From positions 1 through 64,000 of the forward strand of contig JBAXGN010000006.1 in NCBI GenBank assembly GCA_037139415.1: 64,000 nucleotides of DNA, written 5' to 3'. The translations under genes were made by a program, and so were the position numbers. Under the pieces are notes generated by a model, which did no database searches, was not told the DNA's origin, and saw only the letters and a program-made list of their open reading frames with translations. This stretch comes from Verrucomicrobiota bacterium (lineage in GTDB: Bacteria; Verrucomicrobiota; Verrucomicrobiia; Limisphaerales; Fontisphaeraceae). Below are positions 53,736 through 61,953 of the stretch, piece by piece; position 1 is the stretch's first letter; every line of letters starts with the position of its first letter.

Positions 53736-54230
53736 ATGCAAACCATTCTTCCAACCTCCTCCCCTACTTTGGCTGATTTTTCCAGCCCCCGCTTGATGCT
53801 TTCGGATTTGCGGGCGACGGATTCCAGCTCGGCGATTGGCGCGCTGGCCCAAGTGCTGGCGGGCGAGGGGTGCGTGCCTGAGGCCGCCGCGTTTACCGAG
53901 GCGGTGATGAAGCGCGAGACGGTTTGCAGTACGGTTTTTCCACCTTGTTGGGCGTTGCCCCATGCGCGAATCAAGGCGATTTCACGGGTCACCCTGGCGC
54001 TGGGCCGGTTGCAAAAACCGATCAAGTGGGGGGCCGAGGACCTGCCGGTGCGCCTGATCTTTCTGTTTGCGGTGCCGGAAAATGACACCGTGACCTACAT
54101 GTCCATCATTTCCGCGTTGGCGCGACTCAATGCGGACGCGCGCGCCACCGAATCCTTGCTCAACGCGGCGGACCCATTGGCCGTGCTCGCCCAGGTTCCG
54201 CTGCGGAGACCCCGGCCCAGCCGGTCCTGA
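53736..54230 (+). CDS. PTS EIIA type-2 (fructose/nitrogen-regulatory) domain protein
   Basis: The 164-residue protein starts at ATG 53736 (earlier in-frame codons look non-coding). It has the EIIA-2 fold: LRATDSSSAIGALAQVLAGE, AFTEAVMKRETVCSTVFPPC and the active-site His in WALPHARIKAISRV, then VRLIFLFAVPENDTVTYMSI. The His would accept phosphate from HPr, but EI and HPr genes are not in the window. EIIA-Ntr-type proteins often regulate transport or stress. It is 16 bp upstream of a SulP transporter gene, so it probably modulates that transporter. The IIB and IIC domains are absent. Confidence 0.88.
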   Translation: MQTILPTSSPTLADFSSPRLMLSDLRATDSSSAIGALAQVLAGEGCVPEAAAFTEAVMKRETVCSTVFPPCWALPHARIKAISRVTLALGRLQKPIKWGAEDLPVRLIFLFAVPENDTVTYMSIISALARLNADARATESLLNAADPLAVLAQVPLRRPRPSRS

Positions 54231-54246
54231 CCGTTTTATACTCTCT

Positions 54247-56100
54247 ATGAAGTTCGACATCGCCTTTCGTCCCAAACTGGTAGATACCATCAAAGGGTAT
54301 TCTTCCAAGGATTTCGTCCCTGACCTGATTGCCGGCTTGACGGTTGGCATCGTTGCCCTGCCGCTGGCCATGGCGTTCGCCATCGCCTCGGGAGTCAAAC
54401 CGGAAGCGGGTATTTTCACCGCCGTCATCGCTGGTTTTCTGATTTCCGCGCTGGGCGGCTCCAAAGTCTGCATCGGTGGTCCCACCGGCGCATTCATCGT
54501 GATTCTGTACGGGATTGGCATTAAATACGGTCTGGATAACCTGCTGATCTGCACGATGATGGCCGGCCTGCTGTTATTTGCGATGGGGTTGTCCGGCATG
54601 GGCACCATGATCAAGTACATTCCCTATCCGGTGACGATGGGGTTCACCAGCGGCATCGCGGTGCTCATTTTTTCCACGCAGATCAAGGATTTCTTTGGCT
54701 TGCAGGTGGAAAAAGTGCCTTCGGAATTTTTTGAGAAGATGGCGGTGTTGTATAAACATGTTGGCACGATGGATGTGACCACGTGCGCGCTGGCGGCGCT
54801 CTCGCTGCTCATTATTCTCGCCTGGCCCAAAGCCTGGCAGCGCCGCGTGCCGGGTTCCATTGTTGCCCTGGTGTTGGGCACCGCGGCCGTGGCGCTGGTG
54901 AATCTGCCTGTGGAAACCATCGGCAGCCGCTTCGGCGGCATTCCCCAGGGGTTGCCTAAACCCCATTTTCCGGAACTTGCCTGGGCCAACATTCAAAACC
55001 TGTTTGCGCCGGCTTTGACCATTGCCTTGCTGGCGGCCATTGAATCCCTGCTCTGCGCGGTGGTGGCGGATGGCATGATTGACGACCGCCACGATTCCAA
55101 TCAGGAACTTATGGCCCAGGGGATCGCCAACATCATCACCCCGCTGTTTGGCGGCATTGCCGCCACCGGCGCCATCGCCCGCACCGCGACGAATGTCAAG
55201 AGCGGCGCCCGCACGCCCGTGGCCGGCATCATTCACGCGGGGACCTTGCTGGCCATCATTCTTGTGGCTGCGCCGCTGGCCAAATACATACCCCTGGCGG
55301 TCTTGAGCGCGGTGTTGGTGAATGTGGCGCTGCACATGGGCGAATGGCACAATTTTGGGCGTCTGCCCAAGTGGCCGCGCTCGGATGCCCTGGTGTTTCT
55401 CAGCGCCTTTGTGCTCACGGTCATTGTGGATCTGACCGTCGCGGTCGAAATCGGCATGGTGCTGGCGGCGCTGTTGTTCATCAAGCGCTCCTCGGAAACG
55501 ACGCAGATCACCGCCGTGGACGAAACCACGGAAACCGAGGGTTCGCAGCATTCCCTCGTTGGCAAGGAAATTCCCAAAGGGGTGATGATTTACCGCATCT
55601 TTGGCGCGTTCTTTTTTGGGGCGGCGGATAAGTTGGAAAGCGCGCTCAAGCGCCTCAAGGAGGAGCCCGAGGTGTTGATTCTGCGCATGCGCAAGGTGGT
55701 GGCCATGGATGCCACGGGGTTGAACGCGCTCGAGGATTTGTACGAGCGATTACGTAAAAAAGGCAAACACATCATTATTAATGCGCCTCATACCCAACCC
55801 TTGATGGTTATGGAAAAAGCCGGGTTCATTGAGCGGTTGGGACCGGAAAACGTCTGTCCCGATGTGGATACCTCGTTGGCGCGCGCGCGTGAAATTCTGG
55901 GCTTGCCTCCGGTGGTGGTGCCGCCCGATCCGTTGCACAAGGAAAAACAAAATCTGGAAGCGGTGCGGGCGGAGTTAGCCTCGGCCTTGAAGCGGGTGGA
56001 TGGGGTCCTGGAATCGCCCTCGCTGAATCGCTCCCTGGGTGAGCTGCCCGCCCGCGACAGCTCGGCGTCGGCAGATGGTTCCAGCCCCGTGCCAAAGTAA
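54247..56100 (+). CDS. SulP family anion transporter with STAS domain
   Basis: The 617-residue transporter starts at ATG 54247, since KFDIAFRPKLVDTIKGYSSK opens the family N-terminus. About 11-12 membrane helices include LIAGLTVGIVALPLAMAFAI and GGPTGAFIVILYGIGIKYG. IATTGAIARTATN-like sequence (TGAIARTATNVKSGARTPVA) is the conserved post-helix loop. The cytoplasmic STAS domain (about 440-560: GVMIYRIFGAFFFGAADKLE, VVAMDATGLNALEDLYERL) follows. Substrates of the family are sulfate, bicarbonate or other anions. The C-terminal ~55 residues are low-complexity. It is co-transcribed with the EIIA gene. Confidence 0.92.
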   Translation: MKFDIAFRPKLVDTIKGYSSKDFVPDLIAGLTVGIVALPLAMAFAIASGVKPEAGIFTAVIAGFLISALGGSKVCIGGPTGAFIVILYGIGIKYGLDNLLICTMMAGLLLFAMGLSGMGTMIKYIPYPVTMGFTSGIAVLIFSTQIKDFFGLQVEKVPSEFFEKMAVLYKHVGTMDVTTCALAALSLLIILAWPKAWQRRVPGSIVALVLGTAAVALVNLPVETIGSRFGGIPQGLPKPHFPELAWANIQNLFAPALTIALLAAIESLLCAVVADGMIDDRHDSNQELMAQGIANIITPLFGGIAATGAIARTATNVKSGARTPVAGIIHAGTLLAIILVAAPLAKYIPLAVLSAVLVNVALHMGEWHNFGRLPKWPRSDALVFLSAFVLTVIVDLTVAVEIGMVLAALLFIKRSSETTQITAVDETTETEGSQHSLVGKEIPKGVMIYRIFGAFFFGAADKLESALKRLKEEPEVLILRMRKVVAMDATGLNALEDLYERLRKKGKHIIINAPHTQPLMVMEKAGFIERLGPENVCPDVDTSLARAREILGLPPVVVPPDPLHKEKQNLEAVRAELASALKRVDGVLESPSLNRSLGELPARDSSASADGSSPVPK

Positions 56101-56116
56101 ATTGCGGATTGTGAAA

Positions 56117-57760
56117 TCAGGGGCCGGCTTTTTTATAAACGCGGAACACGGTCCGGTTCAGGCGTTGCTGCTCCCAGATCAGCTTCCACGGACCTGCTGG
56201 CAGCAGGGCTGGATCAAGCCGGCTCGCGTAATTGACTTGGAGAAAGAAGAAGGCGCAATTGCCAATGTCATTCTTTTTGACTTCCACCCGCCGGGTTTTA
56301 ATCCCGGCATAATAATGGAGCATGGCGCGTTCCGTGTCATCGATTCCACGGCTGGCCACCAGGCTGCCGGCCGGCAAGATTTCCCGCAAGGGACTGAATA
56401 GGCCGCGGTAACTATTCCGGGCGTTTTGCATGGGCAGAAACAAGGTCATAAGCAGGAGGTACGCGCCGATTGCCCCTGCCGTATAGTTCAGGACCAGCGC
56501 CAGCGTATCGGTGCGGTCCGTCTGCCAGAAGCGCCACGCCAGCAGGAGGGTGGCGAACAGGGCAAGCGCGAATGGGATTGCATGGAAGGCAGGTTGGTAC
56601 GCGTTGAACCCGGCGTACACGTTGGCCCATAGCGGGGCGGGGACCTGCCACAATTCGGCCAGCCAGCCCCCCCAAAGCGCGACGAAGACCACACCGAAAA
56701 ACACGGTAAGCAGGAGGTGCGCCCGGCGAATCCAAGTTTCTGGAATGAAGTCGAAGGCCTTGGCCCCGGCGAGTGCCAGCAGCAGAACGATGGGCTGGGC
56801 GTACAGCAGGCGCGCGTCACTGGCCATGGATAGGACGCCCAGAATGACCACCAAGGGTAATAGGGTCAGTTGCAGATCCACGCGTTGCCAGATTTCCCGG
56901 CGCCCACGCCACCACGTCCAGAGCGCGAACGGGAGTGCGGGCAGCGTGAAATTCGGCAGGTTTCGCAGATAGAAAAACGATTCATTCGGCGGCCCCAGGT
57001 GGCCGGTGCCGCTTTTGACTCCCAGGAAACGTCCGAAATTATTCACCCAGAACCATTGGTGAAACAGTTCGGGGGAACGGGCGTAAAGCAGGGTTGGCCA
57101 GAGGATCACCCACGGCAACGCTGCCAGGGCCATGCCCGCGAGCAGGCGCAGGTAATTGCGCGTGCGCCAGGTGCGAAACAACACCGGTAGCAGCAGGGTG
57201 GAGGCCCCGATCAATCCCGGACCGATCAGGCCTTTGGCCATCAGCGCAACCCCAACTCCGGTTCCCGCCACGATCCCGCCCAGCCAGGGCCGTCGCTGGC
57301 TGAGCGCCAGTCCGCAAAACCCCAGGGCAAACCCGCTGAGCAGCGCCATATCCGTGATCAGCATGTGAAAATTGTGCAGGGTGGCGCCATTGCCGATCAG
57401 CAGCAGCGCCGCCAGCCAGGCTTTGCCGGGGCCATACAACTCCCGTGCCGCCACCAGCAGTGCCACCAAGGTGATGGCGTGAAAGAACAACAACGCCAGG
57501 CGCGCCCCTTCGTGGAGCGCGAGCAACGGGGAGAAAACTTTGGCGGTGAGCGCTGCCAGGGCGTAAAGCAGCGGCGGTTTCTCCATGAACGGTTCCCCCG
57601 CCAGGGTCGGCACCACCACATCCCCGCTTTCCACGATCGAGAGCACCATGCCAAAGCTATAGGTTTCATCCGGCTTCCACGGGTCACGGCCAATCGTGCC
57701 TGGAAAAATCCAGGCCGCCAGCAGCAGGCTGAGGAGCCCCAAGTTCAACCAATTTCGCAT
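56117..57760 (-). CDS. ArnT/PMT-like GT-C glycosyltransferase, membrane-embedded
   Basis: The 547-residue protein has about 12 hydrophobic segments. The first periplasmic loop reads PGTIGRDPWKPDETYSFGMV (acidic D/E catalytic position after helix 1), followed by GDVVVPTLAGEPFMEKPPLL, both typical of ArnT-type lipid-linked sugar transferases. KPPLLYALAA is the 'K-P-P' motif. The C-terminus contains a small periplasmic region with VVASRGIDDTERAMLHYYAG. Such enzymes move a sugar from an undecaprenyl-phosphate carrier onto lipid A, proteins or glycans. The acceptor is unknown. It converges with the SulP gene across 16 bp. Confidence 0.88.
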   Translation of the reverse strand: MRNWLNLGLLSLLLAAWIFPGTIGRDPWKPDETYSFGMVLSIVESGDVVVPTLAGEPFMEKPPLLYALAALTAKVFSPLLALHEGARLALLFFHAITLVALLVAARELYGPGKAWLAALLLIGNGATLHNFHMLITDMALLSGFALGFCGLALSQRRPWLGGIVAGTGVGVALMAKGLIGPGLIGASTLLLPVLFRTWRTRNYLRLLAGMALAALPWVILWPTLLYARSPELFHQWFWVNNFGRFLGVKSGTGHLGPPNESFFYLRNLPNFTLPALPFALWTWWRGRREIWQRVDLQLTLLPLVVILGVLSMASDARLLYAQPIVLLLALAGAKAFDFIPETWIRRAHLLLTVFFGVVFVALWGGWLAELWQVPAPLWANVYAGFNAYQPAFHAIPFALALFATLLLAWRFWQTDRTDTLALVLNYTAGAIGAYLLLMTLFLPMQNARNSYRGLFSPLREILPAGSLVASRGIDDTERAMLHYYAGIKTRRVEVKKNDIGNCAFFFLQVNYASRLDPALLPAGPWKLIWEQQRLNRTVFRVYKKAGP

Positions 57761-58373
57761 GGCTTCAGTCTGGCAAAATCAGGGTTAAGTCGCCAATAAA
57801 AAAAGTCGAGCGCCCCCGCTAGCGCAGGGCTGCATCCAGCTCGGTTTGGTTCGAGCTGGAAGCGGCGGCTCGGATGTTCCCAGTGCCGCGGAATCACCCG
57901 GAATAAAGTAAAGCGATTAAGTTGATTCCCTCAGCCGGATAATGAAAATCCTCTCCCCGAGGGAGAGTAGCACTGTTGGGTATTGCACAACGGTCATTCA
58001 AGGTCTTATTTACTCAAAAATCGAACATCAAGTCCAGTGCTTAAATCGTTGTATTGGAATAGTATTCGCAATAACCGATGCATGTGTTAGAGTATCCAGG
58101 AGAATTATACGCACATCCATTAACACTGATCCACAGGAAATATTCACTGGGTTTTGCACAAACCATTGCAATGATCAAGCAAACTCAATTTCACACATTA
58201 CTTTCTCCGTGTATTCCTTGGTTAGTCCTTTTGGTTCCAGTTCTACCGGGCTGGATTTCTTGCGCCTGGTCGGTATTCGATTTTTGGACTTTGGATTCGA
58301 TCCTTACTCACAACTCTGCTTCCTCCTCACCTGTCATTGACACTCCATCTGCCGCCAGCTACTTTTTCCACCT
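57761..58373. other. AT-richer intergenic region at the left edge of the accessory block (613 bp)
   Basis: No gene accepted. CTCTCCC/GGGAGAG (57951-57967) forms a 7-bp hairpin. From about 57980 on, the sequence is AT-richer than the preceding core and holds degenerate TTTTGGACTTTGGATTCG-type sequence at 58280-58300. Two long frames (57942-58340 and 58078-58377) have no family resemblance and are considered fortuitous. The promoter of the downstream block must lie here; none was recognised. Confidence 0.4.
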
Positions 58374-59029
58374 ATGAGCGTCCAATTGAACCGTGAGGAG
58401 CAGAGCCTTCGCGCCGAAATCGAGGTTCGCGTTGAAAAAGCCCGGCAAGCTTTTGCCAAGTCGCATATCAGTGATGAAGTAGCGTTGTGGATTTCGGAGG
58501 CCGGTAAAAAAGCCCATCGCCTGCACCTGATGCTAAAAAACGTGGTTTGGAGCCCAAGCACCACGCTTACATGATCAAGAACCGGGGTATGCAGCCGGAC
58601 AATCCCGATTATTACCAGCACTTCCACCCGCTGGAGGATTTGCTCAAGTTTTTGGAAGATCCATCAGCCAATGACGATCCGGTTGACCAAACCATTGGCG
58701 GATCTTTCACCTTCCGCGTTTACTCCCGACGCTGGAAACGCGAAGACCAATATAGAATCAAGCGTACTGCCGACGGCTGGGAAGTCGCCCATATCGCCAT
58801 CAATGGTCCGTGCGACAAGGGAGGCAAACCCTTTCTTTTCCGGAATTTTGATCAAGATTCCATTCAGTATCCTGCTGGTCTCGCCGGCTGGCTTGAGTGG
58901 CTCTGGACGCGGGCGTCCGAAGATGGCCTTTCCAAAGACGCCGTGCAACAGGCCATTAATCAACTCGCCGCCTGGGTGTCCGCCACTGAAAAAGGCTCTC
59001 CACAAGGAGGCGTCTGGAAAGGATATTGA
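58374..59029 (+). CDS. Unknown protein encoded in two frames joined by a -1 slippery site
   Basis: The first frame starts at ATG 58374 (SVQLNREEQSLRAEIEVRVE) and would stop at 58574. The second frame (-1) carries the rest: RGLEPKHHAYMIKNRGMQPD, FHPLEDLLKFLEDP, SRRWKREDQYRIKRTADGW, CDKGGKPFLFRNFDQDSIQY, then GVWKGY and TGA at 59027-59029. Joined at the A-AAA-AAC heptamer (58535-58541) they make one 218-residue protein; the sequence reads smoothly through HRLHLMLKN/RGLEPKHH. Either programmed -1 frameshifting makes the full product, or one A has been lost from a seven-A run. The C-terminal block reminds me of proteins often carried by integron cassettes; this is memory only. The stop overlaps the cyclase-like gene start by one base. 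Confidence 0.7.
58535..58565 (+). promoter_or_regulatory. Candidate -1 programmed ribosomal frameshift site
   Basis: The zero-frame codons CTA AAA AAC create A-AAA-AAC (58535-58541), a canonical X-XXY-YYZ heptamer. Directly after it, CGTGGT (58541-58546) pairs with ACCACG (58560-58565) and TTGG (58547-58550) with CCAA (58554-58557), giving a 10-bp hairpin with a 3-base loop and a 2-base bulge. The spacer to the heptamer is essentially zero, shorter than the usual 5-9 nt. Confidence 0.55.
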
Positions 59030-59718
59030 TGCGACCAGCTTCAAAATACGGCGTTGTCACCTTCCTCGACGTGCTTGGGTGGAAGGGTGTTTACGACCGC
59101 CACCCCGATGCTATTGACAGCCTCGCCCGCCTCATTGAAGGGGTCCACGCCCGCGCCACCGAAAAACAGCGCGGGCGCATACTAGGTGAAGTCCTGGTGA
59201 AAAGCATTTCCGACACCATAGCCATGTTCACCTTCTGCTCGGACACCGAAATTTTGACAACCATTGAGGTCCATGGCGAACTTTGCCAGTGGCTCATTCC
59301 GGAGTCCATCGAAGCGGAAATCCCTGTACGTGGGGCTACTGCCTACGGCGAATTTGAGATTCGCGACAACATTTTCGTGGGTAAAGCCGTGGATGAAGCG
59401 GCAGCATGGCATGAGCAAGCTGACTGGATTGGCGTCCATCTCCCCCCGCCTGCTGAATACGTTTTCAGTCCCCAAAATCCTTCTGCGGCTTGGCTGCACT
59501 ACAATCCTCCAAACAAAAACCGGCTTGCTTGGACGTCCCATTGCGTGAATTGGACAGCAGGTTGGCTAAATCGAGATCAGAAAGTAGCCCAAATAAAAGC
59601 CAAATTTCGTCGTCTAGGCCCCATCGTTCCAGACATCGCTGCCAAATTCGCCAACACCCTTTCCTTTATTGCTGCTATGTCCGCCCCCAATCTGATCACG
59701 CAGCAGAGGAGAGGCTAA
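59029..59718 (+). CDS. Class III nucleotide-cyclase-like protein, Pycsar-cyclase (PycC)-like
   Basis: The 229-residue protein starts at ATG 59029, whose A is the last base of the preceding TGA; AAAGGA six bases upstream is a fair ribosome-binding site. VVTFLDVLGWKG (Asp14) and VKSISDTIAMF (Asp62) sit where class III adenylate/guanylate/uridylate cyclases carry the two metal-binding aspartates. PVRGATAYGEFEI (R101-G102) then FVGKAVDEAAAWHEQADWIG match the pattern I know from small single-domain cyclases of Pycsar anti-phage systems. The protein lacks a transmembrane or receptor domain. If active, it would make a cyclic mononucleotide second messenger on infection. Activity and base choice are not predictable by eye. 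Next gene: SIR2-TPR, 16 bp away. Confidence 0.6.
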   Translation: MRPASKYGVVTFLDVLGWKGVYDRHPDAIDSLARLIEGVHARATEKQRGRILGEVLVKSISDTIAMFTFCSDTEILTTIEVHGELCQWLIPESIEAEIPVRGATAYGEFEIRDNIFVGKAVDEAAAWHEQADWIGVHLPPPAEYVFSPQNPSAAWLHYNPPNKNRLAWTSHCVNWTAGWLNRDQKVAQIKAKFRRLGPIVPDIAAKFANTLSFIAAMSAPNLITQQRRG

Positions 59719-59734
59719 GGTCCTATTTCTTGTT

Positions 59735-61618
59735 ATGAGTACTAAATCAGAATTCAACTCGAAGCACCCAGGCGTCCTCGTTTCAACGGAGGAAGCGGTG
59801 AGAACGGTCGCTATGCTATTGCAAAAGCGACAGCCCGTTCTGTTTCTTTGCGGGGCAGGCATCTCCTATGCACCACCGGCTTGCGCCCCGCTCTGGCCTT
59901 CCCTTCGCGATGGTCTGCTCACTGCATTTTTGCAGCGCCTGGCAAACACTGGACACCTAACCGATGACGAAGTGCGTACAACTCTCGAGTCTGTGGCAAA
60001 TCTGGCGAAGAAAAACAAGCTATGGATCAAACCGGAAGTCGCGATGCAATGGTTCCACCGCACTTTCCATGATGAATTGTATGGAGCTTTCTCAGTTCTT
60101 CAGCAAGGATCTCCAAATTCAAATCATCAGATTCTCGCCGCATTGGCAAAAAACGGATCCATTTCGAGCTTGCTTACAACCAATTTCGATCTGTATTTGG
60201 AAAATGCCCTTACCCAGGCGCAGGCGGACTTTAGGATTTTCGTAGGCGAATCACCAACGGTAGATACGTTGTCGTTAACGCACTTTATGCCGGCGACTCA
60301 TCGCACGGGAGTTTTTCGGCTCGTCAAAGTCCATGGTACTTTGACACACCCAGAAACCATTCAGGTCACACTGGAACAGGTCGGACATCCGTTTTCCCCC
60401 ATCATCTCTGAACGACTGGCAGGCTTACTTCATGGTATGCATGTGGTTGTCGTCGGCTACAGTGGAAATGACTATGACTTATTCCCCTTCTTGCAGGCGG
60501 AAGCCCCCCGGATGGCGTCTCTTATGTGGCTTTGCCGAGAAATCGAGGAGTTGCATCCGGAAGTACCAAAGCTGCGTTGCCCGGTTTGCGTGACGACAGG
60601 GGATGTAAATCATTTTTTTCGGAGGATTTCTACGGTTTTGAAACTGGCACCGGTAAGGCAATCAAAGACACTGCACTACCAGCAAAAAATCCCTATTGCC
60701 ACTGATCTGCTTGAAAAATGGGCATCCAATCGTGACGAGTTGCGCGTGGCATACACGCTGTCTTCGTTTGCCAGGCACATTGGCCTCTCCGAATTCTCCC
60801 AGAGCATGTGTCGCATAGGAAAGAATCTCTGCACTGCCTGGGAATGCCGGTTTCTTAACGTCCAGGCACTCGCATTGCGCAGGAAATCACCGAAAGACGC
60901 GATGAAACTATATCTTCACGCTGAACACCTGGCACGCTCCTTCAGGAGTGCTGTTCCTGCTACCTACAGCAATATCACAGGCAACATCGGTTCATTATTG
61001 CATGAGTCAGGGCGGCATCGGGAAGCGCTTCGGTGGCTGCACATAAGTAGCCGCTGGGCGAAACGGGTGAAGAATAGGCGGACAACATACGACAATAATG
61101 ACGACATTGGCAATTGTCTGCGGGCAGTAGGGTGTGCCAAAACCGCTGTCCGTTATCATCTCCGAGCCATCCGGCATCACAAAGCGAACAGCAACCTCAT
61201 CGCCCTGTCACTTGCTCTCAACAATCTGGGACTCGCTTACGAGGACCTAAACAACTATCGAGCAGCTTATCGGGTGTTGACCGAAAGCGTTGGACTCAAG
61301 TTCAAGGAAACTGCTGATATTCCAGCCTTGATTCGTGGGCTGCTCGCTCTAGGAATCGCAAGTTCGCGTTTGGGAAAACAGGATGAAGCATTGAAGCATT
61401 TTAGAGATGGACTGAAGTTGTCGTCTGTCGTGAAAGACGACGTGACCGCCACTCATATCCAGTACGAACTTTCGGCTCTTTATCACCGGAAGGGCGATAA
61501 GACTCTAGCTTGGCGTTGCTTCAATATAGCTGAGCGCATGGCCCGTAGGACACCACTGTGGAACAAAGACCGCTACCGCATGAAGCAGATTAAAGAGATC
61601 CAAGTACTATTCCGCTGA
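59735..61618 (+). CDS. SIR2-domain NADase-like protein with TPR C-terminus, candidate defence effector
   Basis: The 627-residue protein has an N-terminal SIR2-like domain (about 20-310). LFLCGAGISYA (GAGIS at 40-44) binds NAD, LLTTNFDLYLE gives Asn150 and Asp152, VKVHGTL gives the catalytic-type His200, and VVVGYSGNDYDLF is the late family motif. All key NADase residues are kept. Residues about 400-610 are tandem TPR units (NITGNIGSLLHESGRHREAL, LNNLGLAYEDLNNYRAAYRV, LGIASSRLGKQDEALKHFRD), typical sensor or scaffold modules. SIR2 effectors of Thoeris, DSR and SPARSA deplete NAD+ after phage sensing. Here it follows the cyclase-like gene and may answer its messenger or sense phage proteins through the TPRs. 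This is a hypothesis. Confidence 0.8.
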   Translation: MSTKSEFNSKHPGVLVSTEEAVRTVAMLLQKRQPVLFLCGAGISYAPPACAPLWPSLRDGLLTAFLQRLANTGHLTDDEVRTTLESVANLAKKNKLWIKPEVAMQWFHRTFHDELYGAFSVLQQGSPNSNHQILAALAKNGSISSLLTTNFDLYLENALTQAQADFRIFVGESPTVDTLSLTHFMPATHRTGVFRLVKVHGTLTHPETIQVTLEQVGHPFSPIISERLAGLLHGMHVVVVGYSGNDYDLFPFLQAEAPRMASLMWLCREIEELHPEVPKLRCPVCVTTGDVNHFFRRISTVLKLAPVRQSKTLHYQQKIPIATDLLEKWASNRDELRVAYTLSSFARHIGLSEFSQSMCRIGKNLCTAWECRFLNVQALALRRKSPKDAMKLYLHAEHLARSFRSAVPATYSNITGNIGSLLHESGRHREALRWLHISSRWAKRVKNRRTTYDNNDDIGNCLRAVGCAKTAVRYHLRAIRHHKANSNLIALSLALNNLGLAYEDLNNYRAAYRVLTESVGLKFKETADIPALIRGLLALGIASSRLGKQDEALKHFRDGLKLSSVVKDDVTATHIQYELSALYHRKGDKTLAWRCFNIAERMARRTPLWNKDRYRMKQIKEIQVLFR

Positions 61619-61953
61619 ATAACCTCGATGCGCAATTACGTTGGAATGCGTGCCGCACCTCCCCCAACCATTTGTAATCCCAGTTCTACTTTTCCAACTC
61701 CACGGCGGGAGAAGATGATTGTTAATGCGCTATTTTTTTGTTTTATTGTGATTTTCATTTTTCTTCATTTTCGTCTCGCCTCCATGGGCTGACTTTGGCA
61801 GGATGTTGCTATGCCAATGTTTCATCCTATGAACTATGAAGGTTGAACGAAAAGACCGCATGAATAAACTGGTGATGCCAGTTTCCAAGCCGCTTTTCTC
61901 TGCTTCGCACTTTAGCTGTCCACCTGTGCCATCAGATTGAATCCAAAAACATT
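61619..61953. other. Gap (335 bp) between SIR2 gene and radical SAM gene
   Basis: An AT-rich run (61720-61770) and a TGGCA/TTGCT pair (61795-61810) lie here; the latter misses sigma-54 spacing by one base. A 34-codon ORF (61836-61940) ends 13 bp before the radical SAM start. The gap suggests that a separate transcript starts here. Confidence 0.4.
61836..61940 (+). CDS. Possible short peptide upstream of radical SAM enzyme
   Basis: A 34-residue frame (KVERKDRMNKLVMPVSKPLF, then SASHFSCPPVPSD) ends at TGA 61938-61940, 13 bp before the radical SAM ATG. An internal ATG (61860) would give 26 residues. It contains one Cys and a Pro-rich end. Radical SAM enzymes often modify a peptide encoded just upstream, but no ribosome-binding site or known precursor signature is visible, so it may be chance. 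Confidence 0.25.
   Translation: MKVERKDRMNKLVMPVSKPLFSASHFSCPPVPSD

Noticed and set aside
57942-58377. Two overlapping frames of 132 and 99 codons
   Set aside because: Translations are low-complexity (for example RFLDFGFDPYS) and derive from degenerate intergenic sequence; they compete with each other.
61795-61810. TGGCA...TTGCT as a sigma-54 promoter before the radical SAM gene
   Set aside because: GG-to-GC spacing is one base short; sigma-54 tolerates almost no change there.
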